NCBI RefSeq assembly: GCF_900635445.1
Contig: NZ_LR134117.1
Coordinates: 2,356,001 to 2,420,000, forward strand
Length of the DNA: 64,000 nt
Direction of reading: 5' to 3'
Source of the DNA: Serratia odorifera
GTDB lineage: Bacteria > Pseudomonadota > Gammaproteobacteria > Enterobacterales > Enterobacteriaceae
Shown: one piece after another, positions 26,672 to 35,641 of the stretch
Numbering within the stretch: position 1 is the first letter of the stretch
Layout: each line of letters starts with the position of its first letter
Notes under the pieces: model-generated
Told to the model about the DNA's origin: nothing
Seen by the model: the letters and a program-made list of their open reading frames with translations, nothing else
Database searches by the model: none
Translations under genes and position numbers: made by a program

Positions 26672-28066
26672 TTAGCGAGAGCCAATCTCGCGCAGCGGTT
26701 TGCCCGCCATCAGATTGCGTTCGATGTGTTCCAGCGAAATGCTCTTGGTTTCCGGGATCAGCACGATGGTCAGGACGATAAAGATCAGATTAAGCGCAGC
26801 GTAGACCCAGAAGGTATGCGCGCTGCCCAGGCTGTTTAGCATGGTCAGGAAGGTTGCGCCGACGATCATATTGGCAATCCAGTTGACGGCGGTCGAACAG
26901 GTAATACCGAAGTCACGACCTTTCAGCGGCTGTATTTCCGAGCACAGCACCCAGATCAGCGGGCCGGCGCTCATGGCGAAGCCGACGATAAACATCAGCA
27001 ACATCAGGACGGCGAAATACTGTGCCGCCGGCGTTGCCATACCGATGCTCATCATGGTGCCGAGCACGCCCATGCCGATAGCCATCACCAGGAAGCCCAG
27101 CTTCAACGTCGGTTTGCGCCCCCAGCGGTCAACCAGCCCGATGGCGATAAAGGTGGCCAGCACATTGACCAGCCCAACGATCACCGTTCCCCACATCTGC
27201 TGTGCGGTGCTGGCAAAGCCGGCCAGGTCGAAAATCTTCGGCGCGTAGTACATGATCACATTCATGCCGGTGAACTGTTGCATCACCTGTAGCAGAATGC
27301 CGAGGTAGACCGCGCGGCGGAAGTTTTTGTTATCTTTGAACAACGCCCAGCCACTTTGCTTGATCTTCAGACTTTCGCGGATCTCATCCAGCTCGGCTTT
27401 GGCTTGCGCGCTGGTATCACGCAGCATTTCCAGTACCTGGTGCGCTTCGGCATCGCGGCCGCGCGACGCCAGCCAGCGTGGGCTGCGTGGCAGAAAGAAC
27501 ACGCCCACCAGCAACAGCAGGGCGGGGATAGTGATGATGCCGAGCATCCAGCGCCATGAACCGCTGTAGCTGAAGGCGGTATCCGACAGGTAGGCTGCCA
27601 GAATGCCGATGGTGATCATCAATTGATACATTGAAATCATGCTGCCGCGAATGCGCTCCGGGGCAATTTCCGACAGGTACAATGGCGCGGTGAATGACGC
27701 GATGCCTACCGCCAGACCGAGCAGCACGCGCGAAACCAGCAGCACGTCGACGTTTGGCGCGAAGGCGGAACACAGAGAGCCGGCGACAAACAGCACCGCG
27801 CCAATCATCAGGCTGTATTTACGACCCAGACGGAAGGACAGCCAGCCGCTGCCCACGGCACCGACCGCCGCGCCGAACATCATCGAGCTAACCACCCACT
27901 CTTGCTGCTGAGAGGTGATCTGGAATTCATGGGTAATAAACGGCAGAGCGCCAGCGATCACGCCGATGTCCAGCCCAAACAGCAAGCCGGCCAATGCTGC
28001 CAGAAAACAGACAAAAAAGGTCAATTGGGCATTGGTGCGGCCCTTGCCTGCGGAAGTTTTACTCAT
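26672..28066 (-). CDS. galP: Galactose/proton symporter
   Basis: This 464-residue inner-membrane permease of the MFS sugar-porter family imports galactose (and other hexoses) with protons. Twelve hydrophobic segments are visible, with the sugar-porter signatures RLGRKYSL, GLAVGIASFTAPLYLSEIAP, PRSPRW, VDRWGRKP and the C-terminal PETKSISLEHIE. The QQFTGMNVIMYYAP segment is the classical sugar-binding helix. It follows sprT/endA as in E. coli, apart from the inserted fumA. Two LacI-family operators upstream suggest GalR/GalS control. Confidence 0.95.
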   Translation of the reverse strand: MSKTSAGKGRTNAQLTFFVCFLAALAGLLFGLDIGVIAGALPFITHEFQITSQQQEWVVSSMMFGAAVGAVGSGWLSFRLGRKYSLMIGAVLFVAGSLCSAFAPNVDVLLVSRVLLGLAVGIASFTAPLYLSEIAPERIRGSMISMYQLMITIGILAAYLSDTAFSYSGSWRWMLGIITIPALLLLVGVFFLPRSPRWLASRGRDAEAHQVLEMLRDTSAQAKAELDEIRESLKIKQSGWALFKDNKNFRRAVYLGILLQVMQQFTGMNVIMYYAPKIFDLAGFASTAQQMWGTVIVGLVNVLATFIAIGLVDRWGRKPTLKLGFLVMAIGMGVLGTMMSIGMATPAAQYFAVLMLLMFIVGFAMSAGPLIWVLCSEIQPLKGRDFGITCSTAVNWIANMIVGATFLTMLNSLGSAHTFWVYAALNLIFIVLTIVLIPETKSISLEHIERNLMAGKPLREIGSR

Positions 28067-28153
28067 AACGCCTCCGAATGAAACTTGGTGAAACTGCTTT
28101 GGCCGCTATGTTATTGATCCTGCGGCTGGTTAAAAGTGCGCCTGATCACATTA

Positions 28154-28169
28154 ATGTAATCGCTTACAT
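28154..28169. promoter_or_regulatory. Gal-type operator upstream of galP (proximal)
   Basis: ATGTAATCGCTTACAT is a perfect 16-bp dyad matching the GalR/GalS operator pattern TGTAANCGNTTACA. It lies 88 bp upstream of the galP start. The reading is direct; the regulator is inferred from family knowledge. Confidence 0.75.
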
Positions 28170-28260
28170 TAATGGCGTATTTTGAGATGATTCCAATAGG
28201 TGATTAATTGTTAATCGGTATGCCATGCGGATTGGAAGATATAAAAAAGCGCAGAAAGCC

Positions 28261-28276
28261 ATGTAAACGTTTTCAA
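28261..28276. promoter_or_regulatory. Gal-type operator upstream of galP (distal)
   Basis: ATGTAAACGTTTTCAA matches TGTAANCGNTTNCA with a central CG. Its centre is 107 bp from the proximal operator, close to the spacing of the two operators that loop in the E. coli gal system. It lies between galP and the stop of xdhC. Confidence 0.65.
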
Positions 28277-28325
28277 TTGAGGAAGGTAACCAAGTGGCCG
28301 CGGGAATCGCCCGCTGTCAGCGGGC

Positions 28326-29294
28326 TCAGACGTGGGTGCGGTTTTTTTGCTGCACGATGTCGGCCATCACCGCCAGGGCGATTTCCGCCGGGGTTTTACT
28401 GCCTAGCGGCAGGCCGATGGGCGCATGGATACGCTCGAGATCCTGTGGCGTAAATTCGGCGATCTGTTGCAGCCGTTGTCGGCGACGGGCGCTGTTGTGC
28501 TGCGATCCCATGGCGCCGATGTAAAACGCCGGGGTATGAATGGCTTCCATCAACGTCAGGTCGTCGATGCGCGGATCGTGGGTCAGTGCGACCACGGCAG
28601 TATTGGCATGGCAGCCGCCTTGTTCAATAAACCGCGCTGGAAACTGCTGTAGCAGCGTAACGTCGGCCGGTAACTGGTTGGCGAAGTTGTCCAATGCATC
28701 AGGGCGGTTTTCGCATACCAGAACTTCAAAGCCTAACGCGCGGGCAAATTCGGCGCAAAACAGCGCCACGCTGGACAGACCGGCGATCAGCAAGCGTGGC
28801 GCGGCGGCGATATGCAAGATAATCTCCCGATCCTGTCGCACCACCTGCGTCGCGCTGGTGAACTCGGTGACCTCCAGCGTGCTGCAGGCGTTGGGCAAGC
28901 GCAGTCGTTTCACCAGTGCATGATGCCCATCCAGTGCCGCGGCAATTTGCGCCAGATAGCGCATGCTGGCATCGCCGGCCGGCAGGTATTCGATCAACAC
29001 ATCCAACACGCCGCCACAGGGGAGCGCGACGTTGGGCGTCAACCCCCCCTCACCGTAACGGATCACCTGGCTGGCAGCCTGATAGCCACCCTCGCCGATG
29101 CGGCGTAGAAAATCCTCCTCCACGCAGCCGCCGGATAACGAACCGCAATAATGGCCGTCGCGCGTCGCAGCCATCAGTGCGCCGGGAGAGCGAGGCGATG
29201 AACCATAGGTGTTCAACACGGTACACAGCCACACAGGTTGCTGTTTAAGCCAGCTTATCGCCTGGCTGACGACGGTAATATCGAGGTGTTGCAT
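28326..29294 (-). CDS. XdhC/CoxI family molybdenum cofactor insertion protein
   Basis: The 322-residue protein has the two-domain XdhC layout. The N-terminal XdhC/CoxI domain contains YGSSPRSPGALMA and GSLSGGCVEE near residues 30-60. The C-terminal Rossmann-like domain has RLLIAGLSSVALFCAEFARALG and ALTHDPRIDDLTL, ending near YIGAMGSQHNSARRR. Family members bind molybdenum cofactor, help sulfurate it and deliver it to xanthine-dehydrogenase-like enzymes. It is 7 bp downstream of the nucleotidyltransferase gene and divergent from the molybdenum enzyme it presumably matures. Confidence 0.88.
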   Translation of the reverse strand: MQHLDITVVSQAISWLKQQPVWLCTVLNTYGSSPRSPGALMAATRDGHYCGSLSGGCVEEDFLRRIGEGGYQAASQVIRYGEGGLTPNVALPCGGVLDVLIEYLPAGDASMRYLAQIAAALDGHHALVKRLRLPNACSTLEVTEFTSATQVVRQDREIILHIAAAPRLLIAGLSSVALFCAEFARALGFEVLVCENRPDALDNFANQLPADVTLLQQFPARFIEQGGCHANTAVVALTHDPRIDDLTLMEAIHTPAFYIGAMGSQHNSARRRQRLQQIAEFTPQDLERIHAPIGLPLGSKTPAEIALAVMADIVQQKNRTHV

Positions 29295-29301
29295 CGGCTA
29301 T

Positions 29302-29871
29302 TCACTCGCTGGCGGAGAGCTGAGATGGAAAATCAATATCCTGCATGATGTCCGCCGAATCAACAGAAAACAGATGGACTTGCTGGCCATGCAGCAGGCT
29401 ACGCCCGCCGTCGTCGCCATGCAACGCACACAACGGCGCGCGCAACGCGGCAGAAAAACCCACCGGATGTCCCGGACGTTGAGCGAAACAGGGGCGTGCG
29501 ATGGCGTATTGTCGCAGCGCGGCCGCGGTCTGGATGAAAATCTGCGGTGTGACAAACGGCATGTCCGCCAGATGGATCAGCCAACCGTCCCAGCGTGGCG
29601 TGGCGGCCACGCCGGCAGCGATCGAATCGCCCAGACCGGGGCTGGCCAGCAGCGTGACGGCGATCTGATGCGCGGCGCAAACCCGTTGCACCGGCAGATT
29701 GTCCGGCCGGGTAACCACCTGAACCGGCATACCGGAAGCCAGCGCCTGGCTCAGCGTTTGTTCAAATACCGTTACGTTGCCAAGTAATGCGTTCAGCTTA
29801 TTACCGCTGCCACCAGCGCGAGTAAACCGCGTGCCGCGCCCGGCGGCGGCGATCACAATGCCTATTGTCAT
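29302..29871 (-). CDS. MobA/MocA-like molybdenum cofactor nucleotidyltransferase
   Basis: The 189-residue NTP-transferase shows the N-terminal nucleotide-binding motif IVIAAAGRGTRFTRAGGSGNKL with the conserved Lys, the metal-binding Asp region HLADMPFVTPQIF near residues 97-110, and RPGHPVGFSAALR. This is the pattern of MocA, which adds CMP to the cofactor for xanthine-dehydrogenase-type enzymes. It is the first gene of a two-gene unit with xdhC and divergent from the molybdo-enzyme operon, so a role in cofactor maturation for that enzyme is a good inference. Confidence 0.85.
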   Translation of the reverse strand: MTIGIVIAAAGRGTRFTRAGGSGNKLNALLGNVTVFEQTLSQALASGMPVQVVTRPDNLPVQRVCAAHQIAVTLLASPGLGDSIAAGVAATPRWDGWLIHLADMPFVTPQIFIQTAAALRQYAIARPCFAQRPGHPVGFSAALRAPLCALHGDDGGRSLLHGQQVHLFSVDSADIMQDIDFPSQLSASE

Positions 29872-30069
29872 TTTCGCCCGCTCTCATTTGCGCAAGTTAT
29901 ATTTACCACACAAACCGTATGTGTTTTGTATATGTATTTTTGTTGAAAACAAGATGTTAATCATCACATGATTCTAGCGATAAGCATATGCTTATGTCGT
30001 CTAAGGCAACGGTATTCACGTTTGCGCAACAACACCACTAAAAATACTATAAAGAACCAAGGGATATTT

Positions 30070-32860
30070 ATGAGCAATTTTAACCCGTCACGGCGTCGCT
30101 TTATTAAAAGCGCAGTGATAGCGGGGGTAGCCGTTTACCTCGCGCCACTTTACAGCCGCGCTTATGCCGCGCTGTTCGAACAAAAAATCCTTCAGTCGCC
30201 CGCATGGGATGCCCAGCAAAAACGTATCCGTTTCCGTATTGACGGCCGCGCAAAGGTGATGGGCCACAAGGTGTTCGCGCGCGACATTCGCGCAGTGGAT
30301 ATGCCGCACTGGCCACAACGGCAGGCGCATGCCTTTGTCCTGCGCGTCACCAAGGCCGACCGATTGTTCGACGGCGTCGACCTGTCGCTGCTGGGGGGAG
30401 GAGTTGCAGCCGGATCGGCTGGTTACCGCAGACGATCTGGCGCGCGACGGACTGGCGTTGCCGGCATTTTACGGCGACGACATGTTGTTGCCGCGTGGTA
30501 AAACGCCGGCCTATCTCGGCCAGGCGGTGGCTATTCTGATCTATCACGACTTTGCCCGCTTCCGTTTCGCCAAAGACGCGCTGAAGTTCCGCGATGAGGT
30601 TATCCGATACGGTGCGCAAACCGGCCCGTTGGCGCGCGATCCGTGGGGCTCGTTCCGTTACGTGCGCATCGGCGGTGCGCAGCCGTTCGACGACGACCGC
30701 TTCTCCAGCCTCAAGGATAGCCCGATCTTCCCGATCGGGATGCGCAAACACCTGCCGGTCTGGCCGGAAGGGCGCGACGGCGGCAAGCTGGATCAGGAGG
30801 GCATGCATTACGCCGGGCTGATCGCCGATGAGTTGCGCTCGCCGCCAGCGGATTGGCTGGTGATGTCGCGTCGTTACACTACGCAGTCGATTGATACCGC
30901 TGCGCTGGAACCGGACAACGCCAACGGCTGGTACGACAGCGCGACGCAAACGCTGCATCTGGTGGTACCGACCCAGTCACCGCAGGAAGTGGCCGCGGAA
31001 ATGCCGCGCATGTTGGCGCAGCACAATCCGCCGCTGAAGCAGTTGATTCTGCACCCGTGCTACACCGTGGGTTATGGTTCAAAAGATCACTGTAACTTCC
31101 CGTATTACGGCGCGGTGGCGGCGATGTACGGCGACGGTCATCCGGTGCGGTTGGCCAATGACCGTTTTGAACAGTTCCAGACCTCATTGAAGCGCCACGC
31201 GTTTGATATGCACTACACCATTGCGGTGAACCGGCAAACCGGCGTGCTGCAATCCTTCCACGGCGAAATGACCGCTGACGGCGGAGGCCGCAGCAACTTC
31301 ACGCCGTCGGTGGTGATGGTGGGGGCGACCGCTGCGCAGTCGATCTATTACTTCCCGAAAAGCGATCTGTCGTCGGTTGGCCTGGCGTCACGCGCCATTG
31401 ATGCCGGTTCGGCGCGCGGTTACGGCACGCTGCAAAGCATGGCGGCAACCGAAATGATGGTGGACGAACTGGCTGCCGAACTGCAGATCGATCCGATCGA
31501 GTTCCGTTTGCGCAACGTGTTGAAGTCCGGCATGAAGAATACCCAGGGGGCGATCCCGGCCGGGGCGATCCGCGCGGATGAAGTGCTGGAAAAGGCCGCG
31601 CAGCACCCGATCTGGCTCAAGCGTCGCGAACGCAAAGTCGAATTTAACGCGCAGCATCCCGGCAAGCGCTACGGCGTTGGCTTTGGCTGCGTGCAGAAGG
31701 ATTTCGGCACCGGCGCGGAAACCTCTTTCGCCCGGGTTGAACTGAGCGAAGACGGTCGCATTACGTTGCACCATAGCGGCGCTGAAATGGGCACCGGCAT
31801 GTCTACCTCCCAGTCGGTGCTCTGCGCTCAATGGCTGGGAAAACCGGCCGATGAAGCGCATTTTTCGGTGACCGACTGGTCACTGTTGCCGATGGTGACC
31901 AGTGGCGATCCCTATCTGATGTCGCAGCAGCAACAGGACGCGATGCAGGCCAATCCGCAGTGGACGCCAAGTTATTGCTCGCCCTCCAGCGCCAGTAACT
32001 CGGCGTTTTATTTCTCTCACAGTACGCGCGAAGCGGCGCGGCTGGTGTTTGAACATGGCCTGTGGCCGGCGGCGCTGGCCATTTGGCAGTCCGGCATCGG
32101 TGGCGGCCAGGCTGCGCCGCTGGTGGTGCGCAAAGAAGACGCCCGCTGGGTGGAAGGCGGTTTGACCGCCGCCGGTATGCAGGTACTGCCGCTGGAGATG
32201 TTGGCGAAAAAGGCTTTTCAACTGGGCGGCGTCACCGGTGCGGTGGTACATGTGTTCAACCGCTGGCAGTGGGCCGAAGCCGAGTTCAACCTGGGTAATC
32301 AGCGCCAACGGCTGCCGATTGACGGCCTGGCCTTGCGTCAGGCCGGCGGCGACTACCGTACGCTGGCGCGCGAGCAGGTTTATTACCCGCCGACCCAGCG
32401 CAATAACGCCGCCGTGACTTACTACAGCGCGGTCGGCACGCTGGTGGAGGTAGCGATAGATATCGCCACTGGCCGGGTAGAATTGCTGAATCATCATTCG
32501 ATCATGGAGTGCGGCAACCTGATTGTGCCGGAACTGGTGTCCGGCCAGCTACAGGGCGGTGTCGCGATGGGTATCGGCCATGCGCTGCACGAATATTTAC
32601 CGTTGTACGAAGACGGGCCGGGTAACGGAACCTGGAACTTCAACCGTTATCACCTGCCGCGCGCCAGCGATGTGGCGGTTTGGCAACAGACCGACCATAT
32701 CCTGCCTGCGCTGTCGGAAACCGATCCGCCGAAGGGCATGGCGGAAGTGGTGATGATCCCGGTGGTGGCCGCGTTGGTCAACGCCATTGCCGACGCCACC
32801 GGCCATCGTTTCCGTGATTTACCTGTCCGTGCCGAGAATATTCGTGAGGTATTACCATGA
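30070..32860 (+). CDS. Molybdopterin-binding aldehyde/isoquinoline oxidoreductase large subunit, frameshifted as sequenced
   Basis: The protein belongs to the xanthine oxidase superfamily, IorB-like branch. It starts MSNFNPSRRRFIKSAVIAG, a twin-arginine signal, so it is exported folded with its cofactor. The molybdenum-binding part includes DAGSARGYGTLQSMAATEMM and GAEMGTGMSTSQS. The C-terminal KGMAEVVMIPVVAALVNAI holds the expected catalytic Glu. An extra G in the G6 run at 30393-30398 splits the frame at LSLLGEELQPDRL. Repaired length is about 930 residues. It overlaps the [2Fe-2S] gene by 4 bp. Aldehydes are the likely substrates by analogy with acetic acid bacterial AldFGH; the true substrate is unknown. 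Confidence 0.85.
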
Positions 32861-33408
32861 GCATCAAAACCCAGCCAATCACCCTGACCATCAATGACAA
32901 ACAGTACGGCCCGCTGGAAGTGCCGGAAGGGTTGATGATGATCGATTTTCTGCACGAATATCTCGATCTGACCGGTTCACGCCTTGGCTGCGGTCAGGGC
33001 ATCTGCCATGCCTGCGTGGCGATCGTCGACCACCCGAGCGGTAGCAGTGAAGAAGTGCGTACCTGCATTACCGGCGCGCATTTCTTCAACGGTAAAAAAG
33101 TCCGCACCGTTGAAGGCCATGCGAAAGTGGACGAACAGGGCGCAGTGACGCTCTCGCCGATTCAACAGGCGTTTCTTGACCATTACAGTTTCCAGTGCGG
33201 TTACTGCACGCCGGGCTTTGTTAACGCTGCGACCCTTTTTGTGGAAAAACTGCAGCGAGAGCCGATAGCTCGCGAGGCGCTGGAAGCGGCGATTGAACAG
33301 GCGCTGGATAGCCACATCTGTCGCTGTACCGGTTATGTTCGCTATTACCAGGCGGTACGCGAGGTGGTATTGAACACGCCAGGACTGCTGAAGGAGACGG
33401 CAAAATGA
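32857..33408 (+). CDS. [2Fe-2S] subunit of the molybdo-oxidoreductase
   Basis: The 183-residue small subunit carries two [2Fe-2S] clusters. The N-terminal plant-ferredoxin-like cluster uses Cys in RLGCGQGICHACVA plus a later Cys in VRTCITG. The C-terminal helical domain uses FQCGYCTPGF and HICRCTGYVRYYQ. This is the CoxS/XdhA-type electron-transfer subunit. It has no signal peptide, so it probably crosses the membrane with the Tat-targeted large subunit. It overlaps both neighbours by 4 bp (ATGA), which shows a tight three-gene operon. Confidence 0.94.
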   Translation: MSIKTQPITLTINDKQYGPLEVPEGLMMIDFLHEYLDLTGSRLGCGQGICHACVAIVDHPSGSSEEVRTCITGAHFFNGKKVRTVEGHAKVDEQGAVTLSPIQQAFLDHYSFQCGYCTPGFVNAATLFVEKLQREPIAREALEAAIEQALDSHICRCTGYVRYYQAVREVVLNTPGLLKETAK

Positions 33409-34646
33409 AAAAACGTCTCGCTTTGTCGGTGGTGTTGCTGGTGATTATCGTGGTAGCGGTGCTGTGGTGGCGGGAAAACCGCAGCTACGACGGGGCCGCA
33501 CAAAACGTAACGGCCAATGCGCAACAGCTTGAACGCGGGCGCTATCTGACGCGGGCGGCAGACTGTGCGGCATGCCATACCGCCGACGGCGGCGCGCCGC
33601 TGGCCGGAGGCTATCCGCTGGCAACGCCGTTCGGCACCCTCTATGGTAGCAACCTGACGCCGTCGGTCGAGCACGGTATCGGCCGCTGGACCAAAGACGA
33701 CTTCTTCCTGGCATTGACCCAGGGCGTTGCGCCGGGCGGCCGACATCTGTATCCAGCGATGCCGTACACCTCGTATAAGGGCATGACGCGCCAGGATTCG
33801 GATGATATCTACGCCTATCTGATGACACGTCCGGCGGTGGATGTGGCTACGCCGAACAACGACCTGCCGTTCCCGCTCAATCAACGCATGGCGCTGATTG
33901 GCTGGAATCTGCTGTTCCGCAATAGCGATCCGTTGCCGGCCAGCTCGCAGGGGCAATCGGCAGACTGGCAGCGCGGCCGCTATCTGGCCGACGTGCTCGG
34001 CCACTGCGGCGAGTGCCATACGCCGCGCGGCGCTCTGGGCCAGATGACGCTGGACCACGCCATGCAGGGCGGCGACCTGGGGCGTTTCATCGCGCCGGAC
34101 ATCACGCCGAACGGGCTGGCGCAACGTGGCTGGACGCCGGCGGATCTCAGCCGCTTCCTTGCCAGCGGTTTGGCGCCGCAGGGATCTGCCTTCAGCGAAA
34201 TGCATATGGTGGTGGATCTCAGCACGCAGCATTTGACGGCGGAGGATCAGCGGGCGCTGGCGACCTACCTGATGGGTGATCGGCCGCCGCCGGCGGTGGT
34301 AGCCAAAATTGGTCAGGGTGATGATGCCGGTCGGCGCACCTATCTGGATCAATGCGCTGGCTGCCACGCCCGCGACGGACAGGGTAAGCCGCACGTAGCG
34401 GTGGCAATGCGTGGTAATGCCACGCTGCGCCAGGCGGATGGCAAAAACCTGATCGTCTCGGTATTGGATGGCTTGCCGGCACAGCAGTTCCCCAATGGCG
34501 AAAGCATGCAGAGCATGCCGGGTTTTGGCCAGCGACTGGACGATGCGCAAGTGGCGGAGCTGGTGAATTATCTGCGTGTGACCTGGGGCGGGCTGCCGGC
34601 GGATATCACCGCCGAACAGGTGAAGGCATTGCGTAACGCGCATTAA
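33405..34646 (+). CDS. Tri-heme membrane cytochrome c subunit
   Basis: The 413-residue protein has an N-terminal membrane anchor (residues 5-22) and three c-type heme motifs, CAACH near residue 52, CGECH near 205 and CAGCH near 318, with the usual distal Met candidates. It matches the cytochrome subunits of membrane-bound alcohol, gluconate and aldehyde dehydrogenases, which pass electrons to ubiquinone. As the last gene of the operon it makes the molybdo-enzyme a respiratory, periplasmic dehydrogenase rather than an oxygen- or NAD-linked one. Heme attachment would need the Ccm system, which is not in this window. Confidence 0.93.
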   Translation: MKKRLALSVVLLVIIVVAVLWWRENRSYDGAAQNVTANAQQLERGRYLTRAADCAACHTADGGAPLAGGYPLATPFGTLYGSNLTPSVEHGIGRWTKDDFFLALTQGVAPGGRHLYPAMPYTSYKGMTRQDSDDIYAYLMTRPAVDVATPNNDLPFPLNQRMALIGWNLLFRNSDPLPASSQGQSADWQRGRYLADVLGHCGECHTPRGALGQMTLDHAMQGGDLGRFIAPDITPNGLAQRGWTPADLSRFLASGLAPQGSAFSEMHMVVDLSTQHLTAEDQRALATYLMGDRPPPAVVAKIGQGDDAGRRTYLDQCAGCHARDGQGKPHVAVAMRGNATLRQADGKNLIVSVLDGLPAQQFPNGESMQSMPGFGQRLDDAQVAELVNYLRVTWGGLPADITAEQVKALRNAH

Positions 34647-34649
34647 GTG

Positions 34650-34674
34650 GCGGAGCGCCGCAACGGCGCCCCGC
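34650..34674. terminator. Hairpin between the cytochrome and arabinosidase genes
   Basis: GCGGAGCGCCG pairs with CGGCGCCCCGC across a CAA loop, with one mismatch. It sits exactly between two convergent genes. There is no long T-run, so it is a probable but not textbook terminator. Confidence 0.55.
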
Positions 34675-34680
34675 AGTCTG

Positions 34681-35631
34681 TTAGTGATTATCTGCCGGTG
34701 GTACGCCAAACACCGGCATGCCTTGCCGATCCCATGTCAACGGTTTGATCCGCGTATGCCGGTTCGGGTCATACAGCGGATCGCCATCGATTTCCGTGTA
34801 ATTGCGCGCGTGGTATACCAGCACGTCGTTGCCGTCCTCATCAACGGTAAAGCTGTTGTGGCCTGGGCCGAACTGACGGTGCTCATAGCTGGTGCGAAAC
34901 ACTGGTTGCGGTGATTTATGCCACTGCGCCGGATCGGTGATATCGCTGTCGATATCGGCCCATAACAGACCGATGCAGTAGTTTTCGTCGGTGGCGCTGG
35001 CGGAATAGCTGATAAACAGCCGCTGGCCGTGCACTATCGCCGCCGGGCCTTCGTTAACCCAAAAGCCGACGGTTTCCCACGGCAGCTCGGGCTTGCTGAG
35101 CATCACCGGTTCGCCTTGCAACGTCCATGGGTTGGCCATTTCGGCCAGGTAGAGGTTGGAATTGCCACGTATGGCCGGATCTTTCTGTGCCCATAAATAG
35201 TAGTGTTTGCCGCGATGGGTAAAGTGGGTGGCATCCAGCGAGAAACTGTCGATGTGGCTGTAAATACGGCCTTTTTCCTGCCATTCCCCGCTCAGTGGAT
35301 CCGCGTCACGGCACTCCAGCGCGAACATGCGATGCTGGAACAGGCCGTCGGCAATCTCCGGACTGTGCGCAGCGGCAAAGTAGATGTACCACTTGCCGTC
35401 GATAACATGCAGTTCGGGCGCCCAGATCAGCGCGCTCATTGGCCCACTGGCAGGTTTGCGCCACACCACCGTTGGCGTTGCCTGCGCCAGTTCGCTCAGG
35501 CTGGCGGCGCGGCGCAGTTCCAACCGATCGTATTCCGGTACCGAGGCGATAAAGTAATAGTAGCCGTCGCTATGGCGAACAATATACGGGTCGGCACGCT
35601 GTTCAATCAGGGGGTTGGGATACTGTTTCAT
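34681..35631 (-). CDS. Family 43 glycoside hydrolase, probable alpha-L-arabinofuranosidase
   Basis: The 316-residue protein has the five-bladed GH43 signature. The catalytic base Asp lies near residue 14 (QRADPYIVRHSDGYYYF), the helper Asp near 131 (SFSLDATHF) and the acid Glu near 194 (VNEGPAAIVHG). There is no signal peptide, so it acts in the cytoplasm on short arabinosides imported by the adjacent GPH symporter, 10 bp upstream in the same direction. The ATG 35631 follows AAGGAACCAGAG. Exact specificity (arabinose or xylose linkages) cannot be read from sequence. Confidence 0.87.
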   Translation of the reverse strand: MKQYPNPLIEQRADPYIVRHSDGYYYFIASVPEYDRLELRRAASLSELAQATPTVVWRKPASGPMSALIWAPELHVIDGKWYIYFAAAHSPEIADGLFQHRMFALECRDADPLSGEWQEKGRIYSHIDSFSLDATHFTHRGKHYYLWAQKDPAIRGNSNLYLAEMANPWTLQGEPVMLSKPELPWETVGFWVNEGPAAIVHGQRLFISYSASATDENYCIGLLWADIDSDITDPAQWHKSPQPVFRTSYEHRQFGPGHNSFTVDEDGNDVLVYHARNYTEIDGDPLYDPNRHTRIKPLTWDRQGMPVFGVPPADNH

Positions 35632-35641
35632 CTCTGGTTCC

